From Staphylococcus condimenti (GTDB lineage: Bacteria > Bacillota > Bacilli > Staphylococcales > Staphylococcaceae): DNA of 64,000 bases. The DNA lies in contig NZ_CP015114.1 of NCBI RefSeq assembly GCF_001618885.1, positions 558,001 through 622,000 of the forward strand. The letters are read 5' to 3'. Below are positions 19,060 through 28,600 of this stretch, piece by piece; within the stretch, counting starts at the first letter, position 1; the number at the start of each line of letters is the position of its first letter. A program made the translations under genes and the position numbers. The notes under the pieces are model-generated. The model saw only the letters and a list, made by a program, of their open reading frames with translations. It was not told where the DNA came from and did no database searches.

Positions 19060-20631
19060 TTACTTGGTAATACCATTGTAAACATTCATAATTTGTTGGT
19101 TTAATCTTTTTTGTTGACCTTGATCCAAAGTATTTACCTTTTGTTGTGCTGATAATCTATCTTGATATGCGTGTGTATTCGCATATTTATTCACCAATTC
19201 TTCAGCTTCTCTAACATGATCACGACGAATCGCTCTTTTATCTCTTTCCGTATATTGAGATGAATCAGACTCACTGACACCATAACGATATCCAGATACA
19301 TTGCTGTAAGTTGTTTTATCAATATCTACAATATTATTTTCTACTATTTCTTCTTTCACTCTATACTGTGTATTAATAGGATTAGTATCTTCTGTATACT
19401 CAATTACTTGAGGGGTTTGGCTTTTAACATTACTTGTTGTATCTTGGGTAAAATCAACAACATTTCCTGATTCCCCTGATTGTCCTTTTAATCCTTTTGA
19501 TAATCCACCGATTGTGAAAACTTCAGTTTTTGAAGGTTGTTTGATTTCTGATTGTGTTTGTTGTGTATAAGTCTCAGTGTAGCTAGGATACGATGTCGAT
19601 GAAGGTTCTACTATCAACATTGATTTTTCTTCATTACTTTCTTGTTGTTTTGCTAATTCTTCTTTTCTATCTTTTTCTTCAAATCGCTTCTTACGTTCAG
19701 CAACTTTTTGCTGGTATGCTTTTTTCTGTTCCTCGGTTACAGTTTTTTCATTTTCTAAATTATTTTTTACTGTTATTGCTTGTGCATGTCTTTTACTTCT
19801 TAATGATGGATTAATTTTAGCTTCTTTAGCATCATCACGTAATTTTTGCTTAATTGTATTATCTTTTTCATTCTCGCTTGATAAAGCAGGTATATTTTCA
19901 GGTCTTGTTAACCCAATTTCATTGAAGAACTCATCAATAACAGCCTCTAAGTCTTCAATTTGTCTATCCAACATTCTTTTATTTGCGGCTTTTTTATTTT
20001 CTCTTTCATAATCATCATTGCCGACTATAAAATCTAATTTTGCGTATAAATGTGCCCTAGCTTCTTTTTTATTTGTAAAAGCTACGCCTAACATCAACGC
20101 TTTGTTTTCTAAATCATTAATCTTTTGATCTGCTTTCTCTTGTTCTTCTTCGCTAAAGTTCTCTAAATCTTTATTTTTTCTTTGGATTTCAGCTATATCT
20201 TTTTCAAAATCGCTTTTAGCATTTTTTAAACTATTATATATTTTCTCGTATCTTTCATGAGTTAACCCTAACACATCATTAGGAATAGGTTTATTGTCTT
20301 TAGTTAAAGATTTAATTTTATTTTCACCTTTTGTAAAATGTCTCATCGCATCGTCTTCTGCCATAAACCTTTGTTTATATTTCTTTACTGCTTCAGCATA
20401 TTCTGGTTCTTCATATTTTTCTTGACCTGTTATCGTTAATGTAGCAATAAGGCTATCTAAACTTTTTTCATACTCCATAAAAGTTTTTTCTTTTTTATTA
20501 TTACTGTTTAGATCCAACGCTTTCGATACATATGGATTCTCTTGCCCCGCTACCGCACTGGCTTCTTCTCCTAATAATAATTGTGATGCTAAAATAGCAC
20601 ATGCTGAAATACCTAATAATCTAACTTTCAT
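19060..20631 (-). CDS. vwb: Secreted von Willebrand factor-binding protein (coagulase family)
   Basis: 523 residues. The signal peptide ends in ...EEASA, then VAGQENPYVSKALDL, which matches the start of mature S. aureus vWbp. D1/D2 helical prothrombin-binding domains cover about residues 27-270 (YEEPEYAEAVKKYKQRFMAEDDA near 77, LGLTHERYEKIYNSL near 121). A KRSKRHA-like basic stretch and a charged linker follow. A Thr/Ser/Gln-rich part includes SYTETYTQQTQ near 347. The C-terminal about 65 residues (YTERDKRAIRRDHVREAEEL, QQKVNTLDQGQQKRLNQQI) match the vWF/fibrinogen-binding end of S. aureus vWbp. It lacks the 27-residue repeats of staphylocoagulase (Coa), so vWbp is the better name. vWbp activates prothrombin without proteolysis and clots plasma. 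AAAGGAG precedes the ATG. Confidence 0.92.
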   Translation of the reverse strand: MKVRLLGISACAILASQLLLGEEASAVAGQENPYVSKALDLNSNNKKEKTFMEYEKSLDSLIATLTITGQEKYEEPEYAEAVKKYKQRFMAEDDAMRHFTKGENKIKSLTKDNKPIPNDVLGLTHERYEKIYNSLKNAKSDFEKDIAEIQRKNKDLENFSEEEQEKADQKINDLENKALMLGVAFTNKKEARAHLYAKLDFIVGNDDYERENKKAANKRMLDRQIEDLEAVIDEFFNEIGLTRPENIPALSSENEKDNTIKQKLRDDAKEAKINPSLRSKRHAQAITVKNNLENEKTVTEEQKKAYQQKVAERKKRFEEKDRKEELAKQQESNEEKSMLIVEPSSTSYPSYTETYTQQTQSEIKQPSKTEVFTIGGLSKGLKGQSGESGNVVDFTQDTTSNVKSQTPQVIEYTEDTNPINTQYRVKEEIVENNIVDIDKTTYSNVSGYRYGVSESDSSQYTERDKRAIRRDHVREAEELVNKYANTHAYQDRLSAQQKVNTLDQGQQKRLNQQIMNVYNGITK

Positions 20632-20888
20632 CTAATGTTGCTCCTTTTATCCTTATATATTTATTTTGTCAATTTAGTTGTTAATTTAAACTTTTTAAAG
20701 CGACTTACTAAGTATATGGAACTTTACATTAGAATAAAATTAACTAACGATAGTTTTAATATTAACAATATTAGTTAGTCAGTTAATAAATGTTTCATAA
20801 TCCATAATAATTAAAACCTCTCATAATAGAGCCCAATAATTTGATTAAGAAGATAAAATACAGCATCTATTCAATTCCTATGTATACA
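20632..20888 (-). promoter_or_regulatory. vwb upstream region with candidate promoter
   Basis: The likely promoter is TTTTAT (20734-20739), 17 bases, TATACT (20711-20716). On the same strand a GTTAA abuts the -35 (20740-20744) and a second lies 22 bases farther up (20762-20766). These are half-sites like those of SaeR but without the canonical 11-base phasing. The region is very A/T-rich and has no gene. Confidence 0.4.
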
Positions 20889-20925
20889 AAAAATGCACTT
20901 CCCAACTAAGGAAAGTGCATTTTTA
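20889..20925 (-). terminator. infB terminator
   Basis: AAATGCACTTCC and GGAAAGTGCATTT form a near-perfect stem with a 7-base loop, flanked by A5 and T5. It ends the rimP-nusA-infB transcript 11 bases after the infB stop, so rbfA is not in that operon. Confidence 0.92.
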
Positions 20926-20935
20926 TAGAATAATA

Positions 20936-23071
20936 TTATCTTTCGATTTCTACCATTTCATAAGCTTCAATGATGTCTTCTACTTTAATATCATTGAATT
21001 TTTCAATTGTGATACCACATTCGTAACCTTGTGCTACTTCTTTAACATCATCTTTGAAACGTTTCAATGTATCTAATTGACCTTCAAAAACTACAATACC
21101 GTCACGGATAACACGTACACCGGCATTACGAGTAATCTTACCGTCAGTAACGTAGCAACCAGCAATAGTGCCGACTTTAGATACTTTGAATGTTTGACGA
21201 ACTTCAGCTTGTCCGATAACTTTTTCTTCGTACTCAGGATCAAGCATACCTTTCATCGCTGCTTCAATTTCTTCGATAACATTATAGATAACACGGTGTA
21301 AACGCATATCTACGTTTTCTTGTTCAGCAGCACGTTTAGCACCTGAATCAGGACGTACGTTGAATCCGATGATAATACCATTTGAGGCATTCGCCAATGT
21401 TACGTCAGATTCATTAATCGCACCTACAGCAGTGTGAATAATACGCACATTTACGCCTTCAACATCAATTTTCATAAGAGATGCAGCAAGTGCTTCTACA
21501 GAACCTTGTACATCACCTTTGATGATAATGTTAAGGTCTTTCATTTCACCTTGTTTCATTTGTTCAAACAAGTTATCAAGAGAAACATTTTTACTTTCTT
21601 GACGTTGTTGAAGAATACTTTCTTCATGACGTGCTTCACCGATACGACGTGCTTGTTTTTCATCTGAGAACGTAACGAAACGATCACCAGCTTGAGGTAC
21701 ATCATTAATACCAGTAATTTCAACAGGTGTTGAAGGGCCAGCTGATTTCACACGTTTACCTACATCGTTAACCATTGCACGAACACGACCATAAGTGTTA
21801 CCCACTACAATCGCATCACCGACATGCAATGTACCGTTTTGAACAAGTAATGAAGCAGCAGGTCCGCGTGATTTATCAAGTTCCGCTTCAATAACAGTAC
21901 CTACAGCACGTTTTTCAGGATTAGCTTTCAATTCTTGTACTTCTGATACTAAGACAATCATTTCAAGCAAGTCATCAATACCATCACCGCTTAATGCAGA
22001 AAGTGGTACGAAGATTGTGTCACCGCCCCAGTCTTCAGGGAATAAACCATATTCAGTTAATTCTTGCATTACACGATCAGGGTTAGCTGTTGGTTTATCA
22101 ATTTTATTTACTGCAACAATGATTGGTACATCTGCTTCTTTTGCATGGTTGATTGCTTCAATCGTTTGAGGCATAACACCATCATCAGCAGCTACAACTA
22201 AAATTGTAATATCAGTAACTTGCGCACCACGTGCACGCATTGTAGTGAAGGCTGCGTGTCCCGGTGTATCTAAGAAAGTGATTTTTTTGCCGTCATTTTC
22301 AATTTGATATGCACCGATATGTTGTGTGATACCGCCCGCTTCACCTTCAGTCACATGTGTGTTTCTGATTGAGTCAAGCAATGTTGTTTTACCATGGTCA
22401 ACGTGTCCCATGATTGTAACAACTGAAGGACGTTCAATTGCATCTGGATCTTCTTCTTCGTCATCGAAATAGATATCTAAGTCTTCTTCGTCAATCACAA
22501 CTTCTTTTTCGATCTCGATACCATAATCATCTGCAATCAATTCAACTGTTTCATCATCCAATGATTGGTTGATATTAGCCATAATTCCTAAAAGGAATAA
22601 TTTTTTAACAATATTAGATGATTCAATATTCATTTTCTCAGCTAATTCGCCAACTGTAATACCTTCTGTGTAAGTAATTTTTTCTGGCATTTCTTTAACA
22701 GTTTCTTGTTTAGGCGCTTGCTTTTGATTTTTATTATTCTTGTTGTTTTTGTTATTTTTTTGGTTTTTATTGTTATGATTTTTCTTGTTGTCTTTTTTAT
22801 TATTGTTCTTTTTAGCGTTGCCGCTATTATTGTTGTTTTTATCTTTATTATTATTTTGATGTTTTTTGTGATTATTTTGAGCAGTTTTATTATCTTGCTT
22901 ATCTTTAGATGAACCTGGTTTGAATTTTTTATCTAATTCTTTGATTTCATTAGGTTCTAACGCTTGCATATGGTTAGACACCTCTACATTCATCTTTTTC
23001 AATTCATCAATAACATCTTTACTCTTTAAATTTAAATCTTTTGCATACTCGTAAATTCTCTGTTTACTCAT
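20936..23071 (-). CDS. infB: Translation initiation factor IF-2
   Basis: 711 residues. A short N-terminal IF2N domain ([20 protein letters not shown]) is followed by an Asn/Lys-only linker (about residues 60-130) and a second IF2N domain. The GTPase has G1 GHVDHGKTT near 219, G3 DTPGHAAF near 265 and NKID near 319. Then come domains II, III and the fMet-tRNA-binding C-terminal barrel. IF-2 places fMet-tRNA in the P site and promotes subunit joining. The start MSKQRIYEY is chosen because AAGGAGTG lies just upstream; the longer frame has none. The factor is essential. Confidence 0.97.
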   Translation of the reverse strand: MSKQRIYEYAKDLNLKSKDVIDELKKMNVEVSNHMQALEPNEIKELDKKFKPGSSKDKQDNKTAQNNHKKHQNNNKDKNNNNSGNAKKNNNKKDNKKNHNNKNQKNNKNNKNNKNQKQAPKQETVKEMPEKITYTEGITVGELAEKMNIESSNIVKKLFLLGIMANINQSLDDETVELIADDYGIEIEKEVVIDEEDLDIYFDDEEEDPDAIERPSVVTIMGHVDHGKTTLLDSIRNTHVTEGEAGGITQHIGAYQIENDGKKITFLDTPGHAAFTTMRARGAQVTDITILVVAADDGVMPQTIEAINHAKEADVPIIVAVNKIDKPTANPDRVMQELTEYGLFPEDWGGDTIFVPLSALSGDGIDDLLEMIVLVSEVQELKANPEKRAVGTVIEAELDKSRGPAASLLVQNGTLHVGDAIVVGNTYGRVRAMVNDVGKRVKSAGPSTPVEITGINDVPQAGDRFVTFSDEKQARRIGEARHEESILQQRQESKNVSLDNLFEQMKQGEMKDLNIIIKGDVQGSVEALAASLMKIDVEGVNVRIIHTAVGAINESDVTLANASNGIIIGFNVRPDSGAKRAAEQENVDMRLHRVIYNVIEEIEAAMKGMLDPEYEEKVIGQAEVRQTFKVSKVGTIAGCYVTDGKITRNAGVRVIRDGIVVFEGQLDTLKRFKDDVKEVAQGYECGITIEKFNDIKVEDIIEAYEMVEIER

Positions 23072-23087
23072 ATAATCACTCCTTACG

Positions 23088-23393
23088 TTATTCATCTATC
23101 ATTGATAATAGCTTTTTGGCAAAACCGTTATCCATTATAGCGATATTCACGCGAGATGATTTTCCTAGGGCTTGGCCTAGTTCTTCTCTGGTTCCGAATA
23201 TACGTAATGGGACTTGGTAACTTTCGCATTTTTGGCTGATTTCTTTCTCAGTCCTTGCCGAAGCATCCTCTGAAAGAATCACTAAAGAGACTTTTCTCTT
23301 TTTGATTTCAGTTAAAATAACGGATTCCCCGCTTTTAACCTTACCAGCACGCATTGCCAATCCTAAAAAATTCAAGATGTTGCTCTTATTCAT
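23088..23393 (-). CDS. ylxQ: YlxQ, L7Ae-family RNA-binding protein
   Basis: 101 residues with the L7Ae/L30e/S12e fold ([17 protein letters not shown], then [16 protein letters not shown]). It binds kink-turn-like RNA in related organisms; its cellular target is not established. Its start overlaps the ylxR stop by four bases and it sits between ylxR and infB, the classic nusA-operon position. Confidence 0.9.
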   Translation of the reverse strand: MNKSNILNFLGLAMRAGKVKSGESVILTEIKKRKVSLVILSEDASARTEKEISQKCESYQVPLRIFGTREELGQALGKSSRVNIAIMDNGFAKKLLSMIDE

Positions 23394-23674
23394 TTTGGTA
23401 TCTCTTCTCTGTAGATGAGACGTATGATTTCTTTATAAACAGGAGCAAGTGTTTCTGCATCCGAGTTGAAAAACTTTTCCAACACGCCCTTTTCTTGTGC
23501 TTGTTCAACAAGTGCTACATCTTTAGAAACATAAGCACCACGTCCAGGTTTCTTACCTGTAGCATCTGCAGAAATCTCTCCTTCTTTATTAATAACCACA
23601 CGAATCATATCATTTTTGGGACGCATTTCATTAGAAAGTATGCACTTTCTCATTGGAATCTTCTTTTTCTTCAT
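23390..23674 (-). CDS. ylxR: YlxR family protein
   Basis: 94 residues. The family core IPMRKCILSNEMRPKNDMIR and the GRGAYVSKD loop are complete. YlxR is a small nucleic-acid-binding protein of the nusA operon, reported to affect RNase P and global transcription in Bacillus; the role here is inferred. The start MKKKKIPM is chosen by spacing from GGAGTG; the earlier ATG is only two bases from it. Confidence 0.9.
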   Translation of the reverse strand: MKKKKIPMRKCILSNEMRPKNDMIRVVINKEGEISADATGKKPGRGAYVSKDVALVEQAQEKGVLEKFFNSDAETLAPVYKEIIRLIYREEIPK

Positions 23675-23692
23675 AAAGTCATTCACTCCAAA

Positions 23693-25021
23693 TTATTCTT
23701 CTACGTCTTTTTTAGAATCTTTTTCAAATGTTTCTTCGATAGCTTCTTCTTCCGCAGCCGCTTCATCTTCTGCTTCTTCAATTTCTGAAGCTGTTTCTTC
23801 GTCTTCAAGTTCTTCAACAGCATCTTCTTCTGATTCTTCGAAGTCTTCGATTTCTGAAACTTCTTCAGCTTCAACATCTACTTCAGGTTCTTCGTCAACT
23901 TGACCAACAACCACTTCTTCAGTTAAATCTTCTGTAACCTCATCGTCTGTTTCTTCCACTTCAGGAACTGGATAAATTCCAGCTTCTCTAGCATCTGATT
24001 CAGATTTGATGTCGATTTTCCAGCCAGTTAATTTTGCTGCTAAACGTGCATTTTGTCCACGTTTACCAATTGCTAATGAAAGTTGGTAATCTGGAACAAT
24101 AACAGTTGTAGATTGATTTGCTTCATCAACAATTACTTCAAGCACTTGAGAAGGACTCAAAGCATTTTTAACGAATACTTTAGGATCTTCATTCCATTGA
24201 ACGATATCGATTTTTTCTCCGCCAAGCTCTTCAACGATTGCTTCGACACGCACGCCTTTAGAACCTACACATGCACCTACAGCGTCAATATCAGGATTAT
24301 CAGAGTAAACACTGATTTTAGAACGATCGCCTGCTTCACGTGCTACTGATTTAATCACTACAGTACCATCATAAATTTCTGGCACTTCTTGTTCAAATAA
24401 ACGCTTCAATAAACCAGGGTGGCTTCTTGATACATAGATTTGAGGACCTTTTGTAGTTTGTTCTACTTTATTGACATACACTTTGATACGTTCATTAGGA
24501 ATATAACTTTCATTCGGACTTCTTTCCGCTTCAGATAATACAGCTTCTGTACGTCCTAAATTAACGTATACATAACGATGATCGACTCTGTCGATAATAC
24601 CTGTCACGATATCTTCTTCTTTGTCGATAAATTCATCATACAAAATCTCACGTTCAGCATCGCGTAAACGTTGCATTACAGCTTGTTTTGCTGCTTGTGC
24701 ACCGACACGGCCGAAATCTTTAGGTGTTACATCTTCTTCATAAATATCGCCGATTTCATATGCTGGATTTTTTTCTAATGCTGTACTGATATCTACTTCT
24801 TCACGATCATCGAAAACATCATCTACGACTTCTTTACGTGCAATCACATGGAATGTACCTTCATCCATATTTAATTCCACACGTACGTTACGCGCAGCTT
24901 CATAGTTTTTCTTGTAAGCTGTAATCAATGCTGCTTCGATAGCGTCAATCAATACTTCTCTTGGAATTTTCTTTTCTTTTTCTAAATACTCTGTTGCTAA
25001 TAATAATTCATTACTTGACAC
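23693..25021 (-). CDS. nusA: Transcription termination/antitermination factor NusA
   Basis: 442 residues. The N-terminal RNA-polymerase-binding domain (about 1-130) is followed by S1 (about 135-200, [21 protein letters not shown]) and two KH domains (about 230-345, with [20 protein letters not shown] and [19 protein letters not shown]). From about residue 360 to the end the chain is an extremely acidic tail (mostly Glu, Asp, Val, Ala), longer than in S. aureus (about 391 residues in total there). The start is GTG, 8 bases after AGGAGG. NusA modulates pausing and intrinsic termination. Confidence 0.95.
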   Translation of the reverse strand: MSSNELLLATEYLEKEKKIPREVLIDAIEAALITAYKKNYEAARNVRVELNMDEGTFHVIARKEVVDDVFDDREEVDISTALEKNPAYEIGDIYEEDVTPKDFGRVGAQAAKQAVMQRLRDAEREILYDEFIDKEEDIVTGIIDRVDHRYVYVNLGRTEAVLSEAERSPNESYIPNERIKVYVNKVEQTTKGPQIYVSRSHPGLLKRLFEQEVPEIYDGTVVIKSVAREAGDRSKISVYSDNPDIDAVGACVGSKGVRVEAIVEELGGEKIDIVQWNEDPKVFVKNALSPSQVLEVIVDEANQSTTVIVPDYQLSLAIGKRGQNARLAAKLTGWKIDIKSESDAREAGIYPVPEVEETDDEVTEDLTEEVVVGQVDEEPEVDVEAEEVSEIEDFEESEEDAVEELEDEETASEIEEAEDEAAAEEEAIEETFEKDSKKDVEE

Positions 25022-25042
25022 GGTTAAATCCTCCTAATCACG

Positions 25043-25510
25043 TTAAATCAATACTGCATGACGTGCTTTAGCAATTTTATTTCTAGGGATTTCAACTTCC
25101 TTTTTCTTTTCCTTAACTTGCGCTTTAATGACAATATGGTCATCAGTTACAGATTGCAAGACACCTAACCACTCTTTAGAGCCTTCAATAGGCGCATAAA
25201 GAGAAACAAATACAGGTTGTTCTACAGCATCATGGAGTGCTTTATCAGTTTTGATAGGACGTTCAGCACCTGGTGATGCAACATCAAGGTAATACATTTG
25301 TTCAATTGGGTCTTCTTCATCCATAACTTCACTGATTTTCTCAGATGCAAGTGTACAGTCATTCAAATCGACGCCGCCTTCTTTGTCGATTGAAATTCTG
25401 AGGAAGTGGTCTTTTCCTTCTTTAGTAAATTCAACTTCTACGAGTTCAAAATTCAAATCATCTAATACGGGTTGAATGATTTCTTCAATTTGTTCAGTGA
25501 TTTTACTCAT
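25043..25510 (-). CDS. rimP: Ribosome maturation factor RimP
   Basis: 155 residues, with RimP N-terminal (EIIQPVLDDLNFELVEVEF) and C-terminal SH3-like (QPVFVSLYAPIEGSKEWLG) domains and the conserved YYLDVASPGAERPI between them. It helps 30S assembly. It is the first gene of the rimP-nusA-ylxR-ylxQ-infB operon. Confidence 0.95.
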   Translation of the reverse strand: MSKITEQIEEIIQPVLDDLNFELVEVEFTKEGKDHFLRISIDKEGGVDLNDCTLASEKISEVMDEEDPIEQMYYLDVASPGAERPIKTDKALHDAVEQPVFVSLYAPIEGSKEWLGVLQSVTDDHIVIKAQVKEKKKEVEIPRNKIAKARHAVLI

Positions 25511-25536
25511 GCGAACCTCCTTTTATACAAATAGAA

Positions 25537-25559
25537 AAGAGCGGGTAAAACCCACTCTT
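25537..25559 (-). terminator. Terminator-like hairpin in the rimP-nusA leader
   Basis: AAGAGCGGGT and ACCCACTCTT form a 10-base stem (one G-U on the transcribed strand) with a 3-base loop, followed on the minus strand by TTTTCTATTT. It lies downstream of a near-consensus promoter and upstream of rimP. It may therefore work as an attenuator as well as ending any polC read-through. Confidence 0.75.
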
Positions 25560-25590
25560 CGTGACTAAAGTTCATTTTTTACGCAATGTA

Positions 25591-25620
25591 ATTATAACAC
25601 AGTCGACTTTTAATTGCCAA
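25591..25620 (-). promoter_or_regulatory. rimP-nusA-infB operon promoter
   Basis: TTGGCA (25615-25620) and TATAAT (25591-25596) on the minus strand, 18 bases apart, lie 40 bases after the polC stop. The predicted transcript starts near 25584 and meets the hairpin at 25537-25559 before reaching rimP. Confidence 0.7.
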
Positions 25621-25660
25621 TTGTTGCACAATGACAAGGCTTTTCATTACTTTGTTGTGA

Positions 25661-28600
25661 TTACATATCAAAAATTGATAATTGTGCTTTGTCTGGAAGT
25701 CCTGGTAATGAACCTAAATCATCAAGATATTCGATAACTTTTTGTGATAAACCAGCTTTTTTATTCAAATCTTCTTTAGATAAGAATGGCCCTTCTTCAC
25801 GTGCTTCAACAATACGTTTTGCTACGTTCTCACCTAATCCCGGAACTGCAATAAACGGCGGGATTAAAGTATCGCCTTCGATAATAAATTCAAAAGCTTG
25901 GCTTTTTTCTAAACTGATCGGCTGCATGCGGTAACCGCGATGTGCCATCTCATTCATAATTTCTAACACAGTCAGAACATCTTTTTCTTTCTTGCCGAGT
26001 TCCATGTATTTAGAATACATGTCTTTAACAACGGCTTTAATACCTTCTTTATCTTTAATCATTGTCAATAAGTCAAAGTCAGATGCACGTACTGTAAAGT
26101 AACTTGCATAGTAATAAAGCGGATAATGTACTTTAAAGTATGCAATACGTACAGCCATTAATACATAGGCAGCAGCATGGGCTTTAGGGAACATGTATTT
26201 GATTTTTTTACAAGAATCCAAATACCAATCAGGTACATTATTCTCTTTCATAATTTCTTCCCATTCTTCTTGCAATCCTTTACCTTTACGCACAGCTTCC
26301 ATGATTTTGAAGGCTAATGACGGTTCAAGACCTGCATACATTAAGTAAACCATAATATCGTCACGACAACCGATAACACCAGATAAGTCGCAAGTACCTG
26401 AACGGACTAAATCTTGGGCATTGCCTAACCATACATCTGTACCATGAGACAGACCAGAAATTTGAACAAGTTCTGAGAATGTTGTCGGTTTTGTATCTTC
26501 AAGCATTTGTCTTACGAATCCAGTACCAAATTCCGGTACTCCGAACGTACCTGTTTTACACATAATTTCTTCTTCAGTAACTCCAAGAGACTCAGGTGTA
26601 CTAAAGATACGCATTGTTTCTTTATCATCAACCGGCACAGTTTTCGGATCAATACCTGATAAATCTTGAAGCATACGAATCATTGTCGGATCATCGTGTC
26701 CTAGAATATCGAGTTTCAATACATTATCGTGAATGGAGTGGAAGTCAAAGTGCGTTGTCATCCAAGGTGATGATTGGTCATCAGCTGGATATTGAACAGG
26801 TGTGAAATCATAAATATCCATATAATCAGGTACTACGATAATACCGCCAGGGTGCTGACCTGTAGTACGTTTAACACCTGTACAGCCTTTCACTAAGCGG
26901 TCCACTTCAGCCCCGCGTTTATGAATACCTTGGTCGTTTAAATAACCTTTGACATAACCGAATGCTGTTTTTTCTGCAACCGTACCGATAGTACCAGCAC
27001 GGAATACTTTGTCTTCACCGAATAATACTTTCGTATAGTTATGGGCTTCTGGTTGATATTCACCACTGAAGTTCAAATCAATATCAGGAACTTTATCTCC
27101 TTTGAATCCTAAGAAAGTTTCGAAAGGAATATCTTGTCCTTCTTTAATCATTTCAGCGCCGCATTCACATTTTTTATCTGGCAAGTCAAAACCTGAACCA
27201 ACGGAACCATCATTGAAAAACTCGCTTTTCTTACATTTTGGACAAATATAATGCGGTGGAAGCGGGTTCACCTCGGTAATTTCTGTCATAGTCGCTACGA
27301 AACTAGAACCGACAGAACCACGAGAACCTACTAAGTAACCATCATTCAATGATTTTTTAACCAAACGTTGAGAAATCAAATAGATAACAGAGAAACCATT
27401 ACCAATGATACTTTCAAGTTCTTTCTCTAAACGATCTATTACTATTTGCGGTAAATCATCTCCATACAATTTACGCGCATTATCATAGCTCATTTCACGA
27501 ATTTCTTCATTCGCACCTTCCATACGCGGAGTATACAATTTGTCTTTAATTGGAACTACACGTTCAATACGGTCTGCCAGTGCTTGAGTATTTTCAACTA
27601 CAATTTCATGCGCTTTTTCCTCACCTAAGAAATGGAACGCATCTAACATTTCATCAGTCGTACGGAAATGCGCTTCTGGTAATGTTGAACGATTAAGCGG
27701 GTTACCTGGTTGAGAGGCAATCAAGATTTTACGTGCAATCGAATCATGTTCATTTAAATAATGCACATTACCTGTTGCTACAATCGGCACATTGACCGCT
27801 TCTCCCGCTTTCAGCAATCGTTCATAAATTTCTTCCATTGTTTTATTATCACGAATCAATTCTCGGTCAATCAAATCTTGATATAACGCTGGTGGCTGCA
27901 CTTCAATATAGTCATAATATTTCGCAATACGCTCTACTTGAGATTGATCTTTTTGCATTACAGCAGTAAAGACTTCACCTTCATCACAAGCAGTACCAAT
28001 CAACAATCCTTCACGATACTCATCTAACAACGAACGCGGAATTCTTGGCGTACGATAATAATAAGTGACTAAAGATTCACTGACGATTTTAAATAAGTTT
28101 TTCAATCCTTCTTGGTTTTGAACCAAAATCGTAATATGACTTGGACGAGCGCGTTTATAAGCATCCTCATTAGATAATGACTGATTAATATCTTTGTGAT
28201 TAGTTACTCCAAGTTCTTCTACTTGTTTCAACATTTTAATAAAGATATATGCAGTTGCTTCTGTATCATAAATGGCACGGTGATGTTGTGTCAGTTCTAC
28301 GCCATATTTTTTAGCTAAGAAGTTCAAACCATGCTTACCAAATTCTGTATTAATCGTACGAGAAAGTTCTAAGGTATCGATAACACCATTTGTATAATTA
28401 CCGAGACCGGCACGTTCGTATCCAGTATCAATAAAGCCCATATCGAACGAAGCATTGTGGGCTACAAAAATTGCATCTCCAACCCATTCCTTGAACTCAG
28501 TTAATACATCGTCAATTTCTGGTGCATCCACTAACATATCATCAGAAATATGCGTTAAGTTTTTGATTGTGTCAGATAAACGTTCATGCGGATTACTGAA

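Noticed and set aside
19060..20631. Staphylocoagulase (coa) instead of vwb
   Set aside because: The chain lacks the C-terminal 27-residue coagulase repeats, and the last 65 residues match the vWbp end.
17163..20935. Mobile-element ends around the vwb-SSL islet
   Set aside because: I saw no transposase, integrase, direct target repeat or long inverted repeat at either border, so the insertion mechanism is unresolved.
22706..22912. Very hydrophobic plus-strand frame opposite infB
   Set aside because: It is the mirror of the Asn/Lys codons of the IF-2 linker, with no ribosome site; a composition artefact.
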